A stretch of DNA of 64,000 nt, from positions 434,001-498,000 of the forward strand of contig NC_004369.1 of assembly GCF_000011305.1 (NCBI RefSeq), written 5' to 3'. The DNA is from Corynebacterium efficiens YS-314 (lineage in GTDB: Bacteria > Actinomycetota > Actinomycetes > Mycobacteriales > Mycobacteriaceae). Below are positions 10,011 to 18,685 of the stretch, in pieces. The notes under the pieces were generated by a model. The model worked only from the letters and a program-made list of their open reading frames with translations, was not told the origin of the DNA and did no database searches. Both the position numbers and the translations under genes were made by a program. Within the stretch, counting starts at the first letter, position 1, and every line of letters starts with the position of its first letter.

Positions 10011-10739
10011 TTACTCCTTTTCCAAAGAAGCAGAATCCAGCCGCAGATACGGGCGGCCCGATTGATAGCGCCAGATGGTGTGGTCGAGGTGGCTGTAATT
10101 GACTTCCATGCGGACTGCCACGTCCTCAATGAAGCGCGGAGCTTCTTTCTCTGAGACCTCTTTAGGCCGTTCGAGCGACTCAGTGACGAACCGGATGATC
10201 ATCCGATCTGCCTTCACCCCGGGGATTCCTACCAGCATGAGGAAGTAGTTCCAGGTGAGGCCGCTGCGTTGCCCGGTGATGGCTTTCCATTCCTTAGCGA
10301 TCACCGACTGCTCGCGAATATCCCGAGATGCTAGCTTCTCCTGGGCATCACTGACCGTTTCGATGGAGTGTCGCGCAAGAACCTTCGCTGCCTCCAACGC
10401 CGCATACGCTTTATAAGAGGCATTCATCTGCGATGATGTTCTCCAGCGCTTCTCTGTCCGTAGAACAAACTCGTCGACCCCGCCCCACCGACGGAACGCC
10501 TCGATGAGATCCGTGGCGGTATCAGTATCGGCATCAGCTTCTTCGAAAGCTCTAAGTTCTCGGTACCGGTTGACCAGATTGGTTACGCCTGTGTACCGGT
10601 TGCCGGTGGAATAAATCGAGTCGAGAATGGCCAACGCCACGCTGGAGTAACCATCATAGGTAAACCATCGGCTGGAGTCCGTGCCGAACAGGGCGACGAT
10701 GTCGTCGTGTAGCTTCTGAGTCTCGTTGTCCGTGATCAT
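10011..10739 (-). CDS. Hypothetical protein with helix-hairpin-helix-like segment
   Basis: About 242 residues. The stretch NYFLMLVGIPGVKADRMIIRF resembles the helix-hairpin-helix of endonuclease III/HhH-GPD glycosylases, and the N-terminal YSSVALAILDSIYSTGNRY resembles the first helices of that fold. I see no catalytic Lys/Asp pair in the usual place after the hairpin, so it may be a DNA-binding or non-catalytic relative. The start is uncertain: ATG 10751 has GAGG directly adjacent (too close), whereas ATG 10739 has the same GAGG 12 bases upstream, and I prefer 10739. It belongs to the accessory stretch and converges with the membrane-protein gene. Confidence 0.65.
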   Translation of the reverse strand: MITDNETQKLHDDIVALFGTDSSRWFTYDGYSSVALAILDSIYSTGNRYTGVTNLVNRYRELRAFEEADADTDTATDLIEAFRRWGGVDEFVLRTEKRWRTSSQMNASYKAYAALEAAKVLARHSIETVSDAQEKLASRDIREQSVIAKEWKAITGQRSGLTWNYFLMLVGIPGVKADRMIIRFVTESLERPKEVSEKEAPRFIEDVAVRMEVNYSHLDHTIWRYQSGRPYLRLDSASLEKE

Positions 10740-10907
10740 GGGCGATCGCATCCTCGCAGTTCATCGGTTCGTCGGTATGTCCAGCATGGTGTGTGCTATC
10801 TATGACTTGACTGTAACTGAGAGTGTGGCGCCACGGGTTGCAAACATGGACTCCGGTTGATTATCTGCCCAGAGGTGAAAGCAGTGGATGGTACGCCTTT
10901 CGGCACC

Positions 10908-11717
10908 TTAACCCACGCTCTCCAGGGTGCGCACGTTGATGTTCTCGCCAACAAGGTTGATGTTCAGACCACCTTCGACCACGTCAATGCTGTTGATCTC
11001 CAGGCCACCGGCGACCTCATCCACGGTGGACTGTAGGCCCTCAGTGAGCGCGCGGGAGATATCCTCCGGCAGGGCGATGCCGAACAGCTGGGAATCCAGA
11101 ACCTCGAAGGCCAGCTGGCCATTGAGCACGATGGGGCGCATGTTGAGGCGGGCCGCTCCGTCGGTGAACTCGACCTCCACGGCCTGGGCCTCCACATTGG
11201 AGCGCACATTGGTGATCTTCACCAGTTCCTGCACCAGACGCTCAGCCAGACCGGCATTCTCACCGCCGGTGGCCTTGGCCATCTCGGCCTGGACGGTGGC
11301 CAGGATGAACTCATCCGGGGCGAAGGTGGTCAGATCGAAGGTGCCTGCGACGGGATTGTCCATGTCGGCGGTGCTCAGCTCGCCGAGGGTGATGGTTGCC
11401 TCCGGGGTGCCGGAGATCTCCGGGACGCTGCCCGCCCCACCGGGGTAGGTGATCTCCAGGGTCTCCGGGACATCCACGGCCACATGCTTGATGCTGCCCT
11501 GGGCAAGGCCCAGCAGCAGGGGATAGGTGCCGAAGGACACACTTGGATCTTCTTCCACGGTCAGACCCTGTTCCGCCGCCTGCTGGTTGAATTCAGACTT
11601 CAACTGATTGCCGATGAACCAGCGCAGCCCGAACTCGGCGACGAGAAGCAGAATGACAACAACCACCACGATGGTGATGATGACCTTGGGGAGAACCGAA
11701 CTTTTTGTTTTAGCCAC
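10908..11717 (-). CDS. LmeA-like (DUF2993) envelope protein
   Basis: A 269-residue protein with one N-terminal membrane anchor (VIITIVVVVVILLLVAEFGL, about residues 12-31) and an exported domain of DUF2993 type. LRWFIGNQLKSEFNQQAAEQ, SFGTYPLLLGLAQGSIKHVAV and the C-terminal ALPEDISRALTEGLQ pattern match that family. In mycobacteria LmeA binds phospholipid and supports lipomannan maturation, so a similar lipid-carrier role at the cell envelope is likely. The gene starts at ATG 11717. The original neighbour upstream was the methyltransferase gene now at 16193, before the island at 11886-16126 came between them. Confidence 0.8.
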   Translation of the reverse strand: MAKTKSSVLPKVIITIVVVVVILLLVAEFGLRWFIGNQLKSEFNQQAAEQGLTVEEDPSVSFGTYPLLLGLAQGSIKHVAVDVPETLEITYPGGAGSVPEISGTPEATITLGELSTADMDNPVAGTFDLTTFAPDEFILATVQAEMAKATGGENAGLAERLVQELVKITNVRSNVEAQAVEVEFTDGAARLNMRPIVLNGQLAFEVLDSQLFGIALPEDISRALTEGLQSTVDEVAGGLEINSIDVVEGGLNINLVGENINVRTLESVG

Positions 11718-11778
11718 GCACCCAGTGTTCCTTATCCCTTACACGCGTGCCGGATGCACCCCGCAAAAGTGGCTGAAA

Positions 11779-11885
11779 GGTTGCTGGCAATGCCGCACCG
11801 GAGGCCACGGCAATCAGGCGTCGATAAGCAACCCGTCGACAAGCTTAGTCCGGCGCGACCACGTCCCACGGCACGGTGAGCAGGG
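11779..11885. repeat. Left copy of 107-bp direct repeat flanking an island
   Basis: Identical to 16127-16233 except at one base (AAGCTTAGTCC here, AAGCTCAGTCC on the right), a constant offset of 4348 bases. The copy carries the last codons of the methyltransferase gene, with TAA as its stop instead of TGA. It thus marks the pre-insertion junction with the LmeA-like gene. It also carries two CGTCGAYAAGC words (11820 and 11835). Confidence 0.95.
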
Positions 11886-13938
11886 GGGCTATCTATTTCC
11901 TCCACCATGACGGCGTTCTGCCGCCGCTTTGATCTTGCGCATGTGTTGCGCTCCTATTCGCTTTTGAATGGATAGCTGGTCAGTAGGGGGATAGATTGGT
12001 CGATTGGAGTCAAGAATTCTACTGTGATGGAAATCTTCAACAGAGCGGTTATGTAGATGTAGCTTGGATTCGTAAGTAAACGAACCCCGAACAGCTTCGC
12101 AATTTTTTTGCTGGGCGATCCATTTGTATTTTGAATCTTCAATCAATTGGTAATTAATTGCTCTGGTCACATACGCAGCTACCCAGTCTGCAAATTGAAT
12201 ATTGGACGACAAGACGCTGTCCAGATGCATTGGGGGCTCAATGATCGATCTCATTTCGGGATGTTCAAGGGAGCGTGCAAAGATATGAGCATACATATCA
12301 GCCACCCGGTTAACTCTGGTTTTCTCATTAATGCTATCTATGAGAACCATTACTTCTTCGTTGGCGGTGTTGGCGTGTCGTGCTATCCGATTTAGTGTCT
12401 CCTGCATGGCATCACGTTCGCGTACTTCCGTGTCGAGGGAAGTTTGTTTCGGCGTACCCTGCGGTTTTTCATTGGCGTAGTAAAAGAGGTGGCCAGAATG
12501 CGCCGAGACCGTTCGGACTAAGCCGTTGAAGATACGAAGATTTTCCGGCCGTTGATCGGGAGTGTCGGGACGGAAGAGGTCCGCGCCTTTTGCTTCCCAT
12601 CGTCCTGGATTACGGGCGTTAGCAATCTCATGAGAAAAACGCGTTTTCTTCTCTGCGGTAAATCTGGCCCCGAATTCTCGAGCTCTGTGTGCGGGAATGA
12701 TAAAACCTGCATACCCAAACGCGGGAGAAGTATTAAACCCAATGCCGTTAAGTTAGTGGGTGTAGTGTTGTGCTATGCCTCGACATGGACGGACACAACC
12801 TGATACTGATCGTCGGTTATCGGATTTAATCTCGGTGGGCCTGCTCACCCGGGTGTTTCCGGCCGATGTCGTGGACGAGGTCGTCGCGCAGGCCGGTCGT
12901 ACCCAGCAACGATCCCGCATCCTGCCCTCCCGGGTAATGGTGTATTACACCATCACAATGGCTTTGAACTCCGATGGATCCTATGAGGATATCTACGCCG
13001 ATCTCACCGATGGACTGTCCTGGGCCTGCAGGTGGGAGGAACAGGCAGTACCTGCTCCGTCACGCTCCGCGATTTTCCAGGCCAGGGTCAGGCTGGGACA
13101 TGAACCGATGGCAGCGTTGTTTGCCCGTGTTGCCCAACCATTGGCCCGGCCGGGGTGGGAGGGGGCCTGGCTGGCGGGCAAACGCCTGTTGGCTGTTGAT
13201 GGCACCACCTTGGATGTCCCGGATACGCCAGCCAATGTCGAGCATTTCGGGCGTCCCGGCACCGGACGTGGTCAGGCCGGGTACCCGCAGGCCCGTGTCG
13301 TGGCGATCGCGGAATGTGGATCACATGCGATCCTGGACGCGGTCATCGGCGGGCTGGGCACCGGGGAAACGACCCTGGCTGATGAACTGATCGACCGGCT
13401 GGATCCAGGCTCAGTACTGGTCGCTGATCGGGGGTTTTATAGTTTCCACCGGTGGGCTACCGCCCAGGACCGTGGTGCGGATCTGGTGTGGCGGATCCGG
13501 AACAATGTGAAACCACACCATGTGCGAACCCTGGAGGATGGAACATGGTTGGCCACGATTACCCCGAGCAGTGGGCCGGGGTGGCGGCAGGTTGCCCCAA
13601 GGATGGTGCGGGTGGTGGACTACCACATCGATACCGGTGACGATGAGGCTGGCATTGTCGACCAGCAGCATCGGTTGTTGACCACCTTGTTGGATCCTGA
13701 TGAGGTGTCGGTGGAGGATCTGATCGCGGCGTATCACGCCCGGTGGGAGATCGAGAACACTTTCGATGAGTTGAAAACCCATCAGCGTGGACGAGAAAGG
13801 GTGTTGCGGTCAAAGTCCCCGGAGTTGGTGCGTCAGGAGATCTGGGGGCATCTGTGCTGCCACTACGCGATCAGGACACTGATGGCTGATGCGGCCACTG
13901 CCAGTGAGCACCCTCCGGTGCGGGTGTCATTTGTTAAG

Positions 13939-15622
13939 CCTGGATACACCGATGTGATTTAGGGGTAGCGGCGTGGGAAAAAGAGAAACGCCCTTCTGAA
14001 CTGGGATAATACGACTTGTCGAAGGTCTGTATTCCCCATCCAGGAGGGCATCTCTCAGGTGCAACTATCTCACACCCCCGCAGCCATATCCATTTCCTTT
14101 GATGACCCCACCCTCGTGTCGTCTGCAGGCCTGGTCCCGACCATGCGCCTGGCTGATGCCGCAGGGCTGTCAGCCCTGGCGCAGCACCGGATGACTGTGC
14201 CAGGCGACAAGGGCGCCAATGCCGGGGCGAAGATCACCTCCCTGATCGCCGGGATGGTCGCCGGTGCCGACTCGATTGACGACATGGATCTGCTGCGCCA
14301 CGGCGGCATGAACCGACTGTTTAGCCGGATCTACGCACCCTCGACCCTGGGTTCCTTCCTCCGGGCCTTCACCTTCGGGCATGTCCGCCAACTCGACGCC
14401 GTCGCCTCCCGGTTCCTGATCAACCTGGCGGACCAGGCACCTACCCTGGTACCCGACCCGGCTACCACCAGCGGGTACGTCTTCGTCGATGTCGACGACA
14501 CCATCATCGAAGTCCACGGACACCAGAAACAAGGCGCCGGCTTCGGCTACTCCGGTATCCGCGGACTCAACGCCCTGCTGGCGACTGTCACCACAAGGGA
14601 GTCCGCCCCGGTGATCGTGGCCCAACGCCTGCGCCGCGGGGCCTGTGGCTCCCCGCGTGGTGCCGGCCGGTTGATCGCCGATGCCATCACCACCACCCGA
14701 CGCCTACCGGCCATGGCAGGGCAGAAGATCCTGATGCGCGCTGACTCCGCGTTCTACAGCCGTTCCAGCATCCACGCAGCACGCACCGCAGGTGCGGATG
14801 TGTCGGTCACCGCGCGGATGACGCGCAACATCCGCCAGGCGATCACCACGATCCCGGACACCTCCTGGGAAACAATTGAGTACACCGACGCACTCTTCGA
14901 CGAGGACACCCAGGCCTGGATCTCCTCAGCAGAAGTCGCAGAAATCCCCTTCGTTGCTTTTGCATCGAAGCCGGAGGCAGATCAGGTCCCCGGACGTCTG
15001 GTGGTCCGCCGGATACCGGAGTTGAACAAGAAGGACGTGGATCAGCCCGGCCTGTTTGATCTGCACCGTTTCCACGCGGTGTTCACCACCGCCGACCCAG
15101 ACATCCTCGATACCGTGGCCGCGGATAAAACCCACCGGCAGCACGCGATCATTGAGCAGGTCAACGCCGATCTGAAGAATAGCGCCCTGGCGCATATGCC
15201 ATCAGGGAAATTCACCGCGAATGCGGCGTGGTTGGTATGCGCGGTCATGGCCTTCAACCTCACCCGCGCGGCCGGGGTCATTGCTGGTACCAGCCTGGCC
15301 AGGGCCACGACTGCGACGATCCGGCGTCGGATCGTCATCGTGGCGGCCCGGGTGGCGCGTCGGTCCCGGCGATTGGTGCTGCACCTGCCGGAGGGCTGGA
15401 AATGGGAAGCCCAGTGGCGGAAGCTGTTCACCCACGGTCACTCGCCTCCGGTGGCTGTCCCCGCCTGACCACCTGCGCCGAAGTCCTTCGGCCCGAGCTG
15501 ACCTACCAATTCGTGGAACAACCAGACGACGACGTGATCTGGGGATCACTCCTGCCCGAAAATCTTGGTGGTTCCCTCAGCTGAGATCAACCGATCACCG
15601 AAGGACCATCGGCGGATCCAGG
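13939..15622. mobile_element. IS-B: IS1380-family element inside IS-A
   Basis: A 1684-bp element. Its terminal inverted repeats are CCTGGATACACCGATG (left) and CCTGGATCCGCCGATG read inward from the right, matching at 14 of 16 positions. A 5-bp target duplication TTAAG flanks it (13934-13938 and 15623-15627). It carries one intact transposase gene and may still be active. It inserted after the VSFVK codons of the IS-A transposase. Confidence 0.9.
14059..15468 (+). CDS. IS1380-family transposase (intact)
   Basis: A 469-residue DDE transposase of IS-B. The motifs are VFVDVDDTIIEVHGHQKQ with GFGYSGIRGLNALL (first Asp region), ILMRADSAFYS (second Asp), and HAIIEQVNADLKNSALAHMP (Glu region), all characteristic of IS1380. 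The start is GTG 14059 (MQLSHTPAAIS), with GGAGGG 11 bases upstream. The frame is full length and uninterrupted, so this is the only apparently functional transposase in the nested structure. Confidence 0.93.
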   Translation: MQLSHTPAAISISFDDPTLVSSAGLVPTMRLADAAGLSALAQHRMTVPGDKGANAGAKITSLIAGMVAGADSIDDMDLLRHGGMNRLFSRIYAPSTLGSFLRAFTFGHVRQLDAVASRFLINLADQAPTLVPDPATTSGYVFVDVDDTIIEVHGHQKQGAGFGYSGIRGLNALLATVTTRESAPVIVAQRLRRGACGSPRGAGRLIADAITTTRRLPAMAGQKILMRADSAFYSRSSIHAARTAGADVSVTARMTRNIRQAITTIPDTSWETIEYTDALFDEDTQAWISSAEVAEIPFVAFASKPEADQVPGRLVVRRIPELNKKDVDQPGLFDLHRFHAVFTTADPDILDTVAADKTHRQHAIIEQVNADLKNSALAHMPSGKFTANAAWLVCAVMAFNLTRAAGVIAGTSLARATTATIRRRIVIVAARVARRSRRLVLHLPEGWKWEAQWRKLFTHGHSPPVAVPA

Positions 15623-15984
15623 TTAAGGCCTTGAAGCTTACCCGTCGTTCGGTGATCCAGGGCTCTTTTCCCCCCTGACGACCCGCACACCGCCCGAAGT
15701 TTATGGGATCGGGCAGTGTCTTGGCTGGCCAGGTACCTCAACCCACCGCGACGAAGGCGGAAGAATCCGCGGGTGATTAAACGAAAGATGTCGAAATGGC
15801 CGGTGAAACGATCCCATCATTGTGGTCGGCCACTCGGCCCAGTGGTCACCGTCATCCCACCACTAACTTAACGGTATTGGTATTAAACCGCTTATCGTCA
15901 TGGGATACAAACGCACCCGGTTCGCCGATTTCATCAATGTAAGCCAGAAGCATAGTAGCGATTCTGACATATGCTACAACGAAC

Positions 15985-16013
15985 AAGAACCCTAGCCTTA
16001 CGGCAGGGTTCTT
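15985..16013. ncRNA. Strong hairpin upstream of the DUF3800 start; candidate structured RNA or terminator
   Basis: AAGAACCCT (15985-15993) pairs with AGGGTTCTT (16005-16013), enclosing a GCC-TTAC-GGC mini-stem, all 32-60 bases upstream of the DUF3800 start on the minus strand. Read on the plus strand a short T run follows, so it could be a terminator. However, conserved RNA structures next to DUF3800 genes have been described (the DUF3800 RNA motifs in Rfam), so an RNA partner is possible. The strand is undecided. Confidence 0.35.
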
Positions 16014-16126
16014 TGTCGGTTGATGCTCGGGGCACTATTTCAGCCCTAGCTTTCATCCACGAGTCTAAACCCCAGTTTTTACCCATGCAAGCTCTTGCCT
16101 CTTCTCAAGCCAGATTCTCGGAAGGT

Positions 16127-16233
16127 GGTTGCTGGCAATGCCGCACCGGAGGCCACGGCAATCAGGCGTCGATAAGCAACCCGTCGACAAGCTCAGTCCG
16201 GCGCGACCACGTCCCACGGCACGGTGAGCAGGG
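16127..16233. repeat. Right copy of 107-bp direct repeat flanking the island
   Basis: Matches 11779-11885 at 106 of 107 positions. This copy is continuous with the intact methyltransferase gene, whose stop lies at 16193. The duplication therefore preserved the gene while the island entered at its 3' end. It includes two CGTCGAYAAGC words (16168 and 16183). Confidence 0.95.
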
Positions 16234-17011
16234 CATCGCCGACGCGGCGGCGGGAGACCTCGATGGGCCAGCCCTGGTCGATGAGCATGGCGCGGGCCTT
16301 CTCCCAGCGCACGCGGGGACCGTAGGGTTCCCAGCCGGCGGCGTAATCCCAGGCGGTGTCGGCGGCGGTGAGCAGCGTGTGGATTTTCTCACCGGGCACA
16401 TTGCGGTGGATGAGCACCTTGGGCAGGCGCTCGGCCACATCCGAAGGGCGCGACACACCCCACGGGTGCCACGCCAGGGTGAGGGTCTGCGGACCGCTCG
16501 CGTCGAGCAGAATCCAGCTGCACCGCCGGCCGATCTCATCGCAGGTGCCCTCGATGAACACTCCGCCGGGAGCCAGGCGTGAGGTCACCGTGGTCCAGGC
16601 CGCCTCGACCTGCTCCACATCATATTGGCGCAGCACATTGAAGGCGCGGACCACCTGCGGTTGGTAGCCGGCGAGTTCGAAACCGCCGAGCTCGAAGCTG
16701 ACGCCACCCTGCGGGGGCAGGACACGCTCGGGGTTGATCTCGAGGCCGATGACGGTGGCGCGCGCCTGCATGCGGTGGATCCAGCGCCCCCACTCCACAG
16801 TGGTCGTGTGGCTGGCACCGTAACCGACGTCCAGGACCAGCGGGTTCTCGGCCTGAGCGAGCAGTGCGCGGATGCGGGAATGATGAAAGCACCACCGGTC
16901 GAACCGCCTGAGACGGTTCACACCGGTGGTGCCCCGGGTGATCACGCCGATCGGTTTATCCGCTTTGACCTTGGTAAAGTCGGCGCGCAGGTTGTGTGCG
17001 TGATCGGCCAT
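16193..17011 (-). CDS. Class I SAM-dependent methyltransferase, substrate unknown
   Basis: 272 residues. The SAM-binding motif I is PLVLDVGYGASHTTTVEWGRW and the acidic end of strand 2 is ATVIGLEINPERV. A later segment, WTTVTSRLAPGGVFIEGTCDEIGRRCSWILL, fits motifs of the Rossmann-type fold. No substrate-specific domain is recognisable. The start at ATG 17011 is 13 bases after the DUF2505 stop, so the two genes form a probable operon. Its 3' end is duplicated at 11830-11885 by the island insertion. Confidence 0.8.
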   Translation of the reverse strand: MADHAHNLRADFTKVKADKPIGVITRGTTGVNRLRRFDRWCFHHSRIRALLAQAENPLVLDVGYGASHTTTVEWGRWIHRMQARATVIGLEINPERVLPPQGGVSFELGGFELAGYQPQVVRAFNVLRQYDVEQVEAAWTTVTSRLAPGGVFIEGTCDEIGRRCSWILLDASGPQTLTLAWHPWGVSRPSDVAERLPKVLIHRNVPGEKIHTLLTAADTAWDYAAGWEPYGPRVRWEKARAMLIDQGWPIEVSRRRVGDALLTVPWDVVAPD

Positions 17012-17023
17012 GAAACAGTGCTG

Positions 17024-17527
17024 TTAGAGGTTCTCGGAGATCCACTTCTCGGTGAGGGCGCCCTCGTTTGCGAAGAGCTCACCGAGTGCGTCAGCGACCT
17101 TCGGCTCAATGGCGGGACCCATGAACGGGATGTTCACGGAGACCTCGTTGTCGTAGGCGAGGGTGGTGGTGGCGTCATCGCCAGCGACACCGATGTCGCC
17201 CTTGAAGTCGACCGGGGTGCCCTTGACGTCGGCGTTGTAGTCGAGGTGTGCGGTGCCGTCGGACAGTGCGCCGACGGTGATGGTGCGCTTGACCTTCAGC
17301 GCCTGGCTGATCATCGCGCGGACGGCCTCAGGGAGGACATCGAGGGGGAGAACCTCGAAGAGGACGACGTCTGCGCCGCCGTCGGTTGCGGTGAAGGAGT
17401 TGACCTCGCCCGGCTCGGGGGAGAGGTTCTGGGCGATGTAGGCCCAGTATTCCTGGTTGGTGAAGGCCTGATGGACCTTCTCGAGGGGCTGATTGATCGT
17501 TACGGTGTTTTCGGTACGCGTTGCCAT
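17024..17527 (-). CDS. DUF2505 (START-like) protein
   Basis: 167 residues of the DUF2505 family, related to START/SRPBCC lipid-binding folds: TVTINQPLEKVHQAFTNQEY at the N-terminus and the FMGPAIEPKVADALGELFA tail helix are typical. No enzymatic motif is seen, and the ligand is unknown. It diverges from murB with only 24 bases between start codons, so the promoters must overlap, and it probably leads an operon with the methyltransferase. Confidence 0.83.
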   Translation of the reverse strand: MATRTENTVTINQPLEKVHQAFTNQEYWAYIAQNLSPEPGEVNSFTATDGGADVVLFEVLPLDVLPEAVRAMISQALKVKRTITVGALSDGTAHLDYNADVKGTPVDFKGDIGVAGDDATTTLAYDNEVSVNIPFMGPAIEPKVADALGELFANEGALTEKWISENL

Positions 17528-17551
17528 GAGGATAAGACTACCGTTAATGGG

Positions 17552-18685
17552 GTGTTGGATTCATCGCTGACCCAGGAAATCGCCGTAGTCGACGGCGCGG
17601 AACTCGATCCGGACGTGACATTCGCCGATCTCACCACACTGCATATCGGCGGTAAACCCCGCCTCGCGGTGCGGTGCGCGACCACCGATGCGGTGGCGCA
17701 GGTGGTGCGGATGCTTGACGACGCCTCTGTGCCGCTGCTCGTCGTGGGTGGCGGCTCCAACCTTGTTGTGGCCGACGGGGAGCTGGATGTGGTGGCCGTG
17801 ATCATCGAGGCCGATGATGTCACCCTCAACCTGGCTAATGGTGTGGTGGTTGCCGAGGCCGGCGCGGAATGGGACGACGTGGTCTCCCTGTCCGTGGACG
17901 CTGGCCTCGGCGGCATCGAGTGTCTCTCCGGCATCCCCGGCTCCGCTGGTGCCACCCCGGTGCAGAACGTCGGCGCCTACGGCGTGGAGATCTCCGATGT
18001 GCTCACTCGCGTGCAGCTGCTCGACCGTGGCACGGGCGAGGTCTCGTGGGTGGACGCCTCTTCCCTGGAGCTGGCCTACCGGTACTCCAACCTGAAATTC
18101 ACCAACCGCGCCGTGGTGCTCGCCATCGAATTACAACTTCGCGACGACGGCCTCTCCGCCCCCCTGCGCTTCGGCGAGCTGGCCCGCCGCCTGGCCGTCT
18201 CCGAGCAGGAGAACGCCGCCGGTACGGTGCGCCGCCCCGTTGCCCTGGTGCGCGAGGCTGTGCTGGAACTGCGCCGCGCCAAGGGCATGGTCGTGGAAAC
18301 CACCGACCACGACACCTGGTCCGCCGGCTCCTTCTTCACCAACCCCATCGTGGACCCCGCCCTCGCGGATCAGGTGCAGGCGCGCGTGGCCGCGGAACGC
18401 GGTGAGGAGGAAGCTGCCCGCATGCCCCGCTACCCGGCGGGGGAGGGCAAGGAGAAGCTCTCCGCCGCCTGGCTGATCGAGCGCGCCGGGTTCGCCAAGG
18501 GCCACCCGGGCAGCGGTGCGCGCGCCGGCTTATCGACGAAACACACCCTCGCCCTCACCAACCGCGGTGACGCCACCAGCGAGGACCTCGTGGCGCTGGC
18601 CAGGGAGATCCGTGACGGGGTGTACGCCGTTTTCGGGGTCAGGCTTGTTCCGGAGCCGGTGTGGGTTGGGGTGGAGATTGATTAA
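17552..18685 (+). CDS. murB: UDP-N-acetylenolpyruvoylglucosamine reductase
   Basis: MurB reduces UDP-GlcNAc-enolpyruvate to UDP-MurNAc in the cytosol, using FAD and NADPH, for peptidoglycan. The 377-residue protein has FAD-binding VVGGGSNLVV and GGIECLSGIPGSAGATPVQN with GAYGVEI. The proton-donor serine is in WSAGSFFTNP, and AAWLIERAGFAKG with LSTKHTLALTNRG closes the C-terminal domain. The start is GTG 17552 (MLDSSLTQEIAVVDG), with no good RBS, so leaderless translation is possible. A much longer open frame upstream (from 16625) is antisense to two genes and is not used. It overlaps the next gene by about 8 bases. Confidence 0.93.
   Translation: MLDSSLTQEIAVVDGAELDPDVTFADLTTLHIGGKPRLAVRCATTDAVAQVVRMLDDASVPLLVVGGGSNLVVADGELDVVAVIIEADDVTLNLANGVVVAEAGAEWDDVVSLSVDAGLGGIECLSGIPGSAGATPVQNVGAYGVEISDVLTRVQLLDRGTGEVSWVDASSLELAYRYSNLKFTNRAVVLAIELQLRDDGLSAPLRFGELARRLAVSEQENAAGTVRRPVALVREAVLELRRAKGMVVETTDHDTWSAGSFFTNPIVDPALADQVQARVAAERGEEEAARMPRYPAGEGKEKLSAAWLIERAGFAKGHPGSGARAGLSTKHTLALTNRGDATSEDLVALAREIRDGVYAVFGVRLVPEPVWVGVEID

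Larger units (their letters stand above)
12775..15871 (+). pseudogene. IS4-type DDE transposase, split by IS-B
   Basis: The main part runs from ATG 12775 (MPRHGRTQPDTDRRLSD) to 13938. DDE motifs are visible: LLAVDGTTLD, VLVADRGFYSF and YHARWEIENTFDELKTHQ, the last being the IS4-type Y-R-E signature. At VSFVK the frame runs into IS-B. On the far side the protein resumes at 15628 as ALKLTRRSVIQGSFPP and reaches TGA at 15676. The true C-terminus, DDPHTARSLWDRAV through PRVIKRKMSKWPVKR, lies in the +1 frame and ends with TAA at 15869-15871. Spliced length is 1408 bases, one base from divisible by three, as one indel or a +1 shift requires. Confidence 0.88.
12739..15880. mobile_element. IS-A: IS4-type element, interrupted by IS-B
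   Basis: The ends are 21-bp inverted repeats at 12739-12759 and 15860-15880 with one mismatch; their shared core is CCGTTAAGTTAGTGG. The element is flanked by an 8-bp target duplication, TATTAAAC (12731-12738 and 15881-15888). Without IS-B (13939-15622) and one TTAAG it would be about 1.45 kb, the usual size of an IS4-group element. It landed in the DUF3800 gene. Its transposase is split and also carries a frame disruption, so it should be immobile by itself. Confidence 0.9.
11889..15953 (-). pseudogene. DUF3800 protein gene split by nested insertion sequences
   Basis: The 5' part is 15953-15889 (ATG 15953: MLLAYIDEIGEPGAFVSHDD) and the rest is 12738-11889 (NTSPAFGYAGFIIPAHR onward). Removing IS-A and one copy of its target duplication joins the parts in frame (KRFNTSPAF). 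The result is 915 bases, 304 codons plus stop, with no other lesion. AYIDE near the start is the DUF3800 signature; in the family this Asp-containing motif is placed like an RNase H-fold catalytic residue. The 3' fragment could still be read from internal ATG 12407 (172 residues), but without the motif. Function of DUF3800 is not established; members often occur in mobile and defence DNA. Confidence 0.85.

Noticed and set aside
16625..17551. Long open frame extending murB upstream by about 300 codons
   Set aside because: It is antisense to the methyltransferase and DUF2505 genes, both of which have clear family matches. MurB homology begins at GTG 17552.
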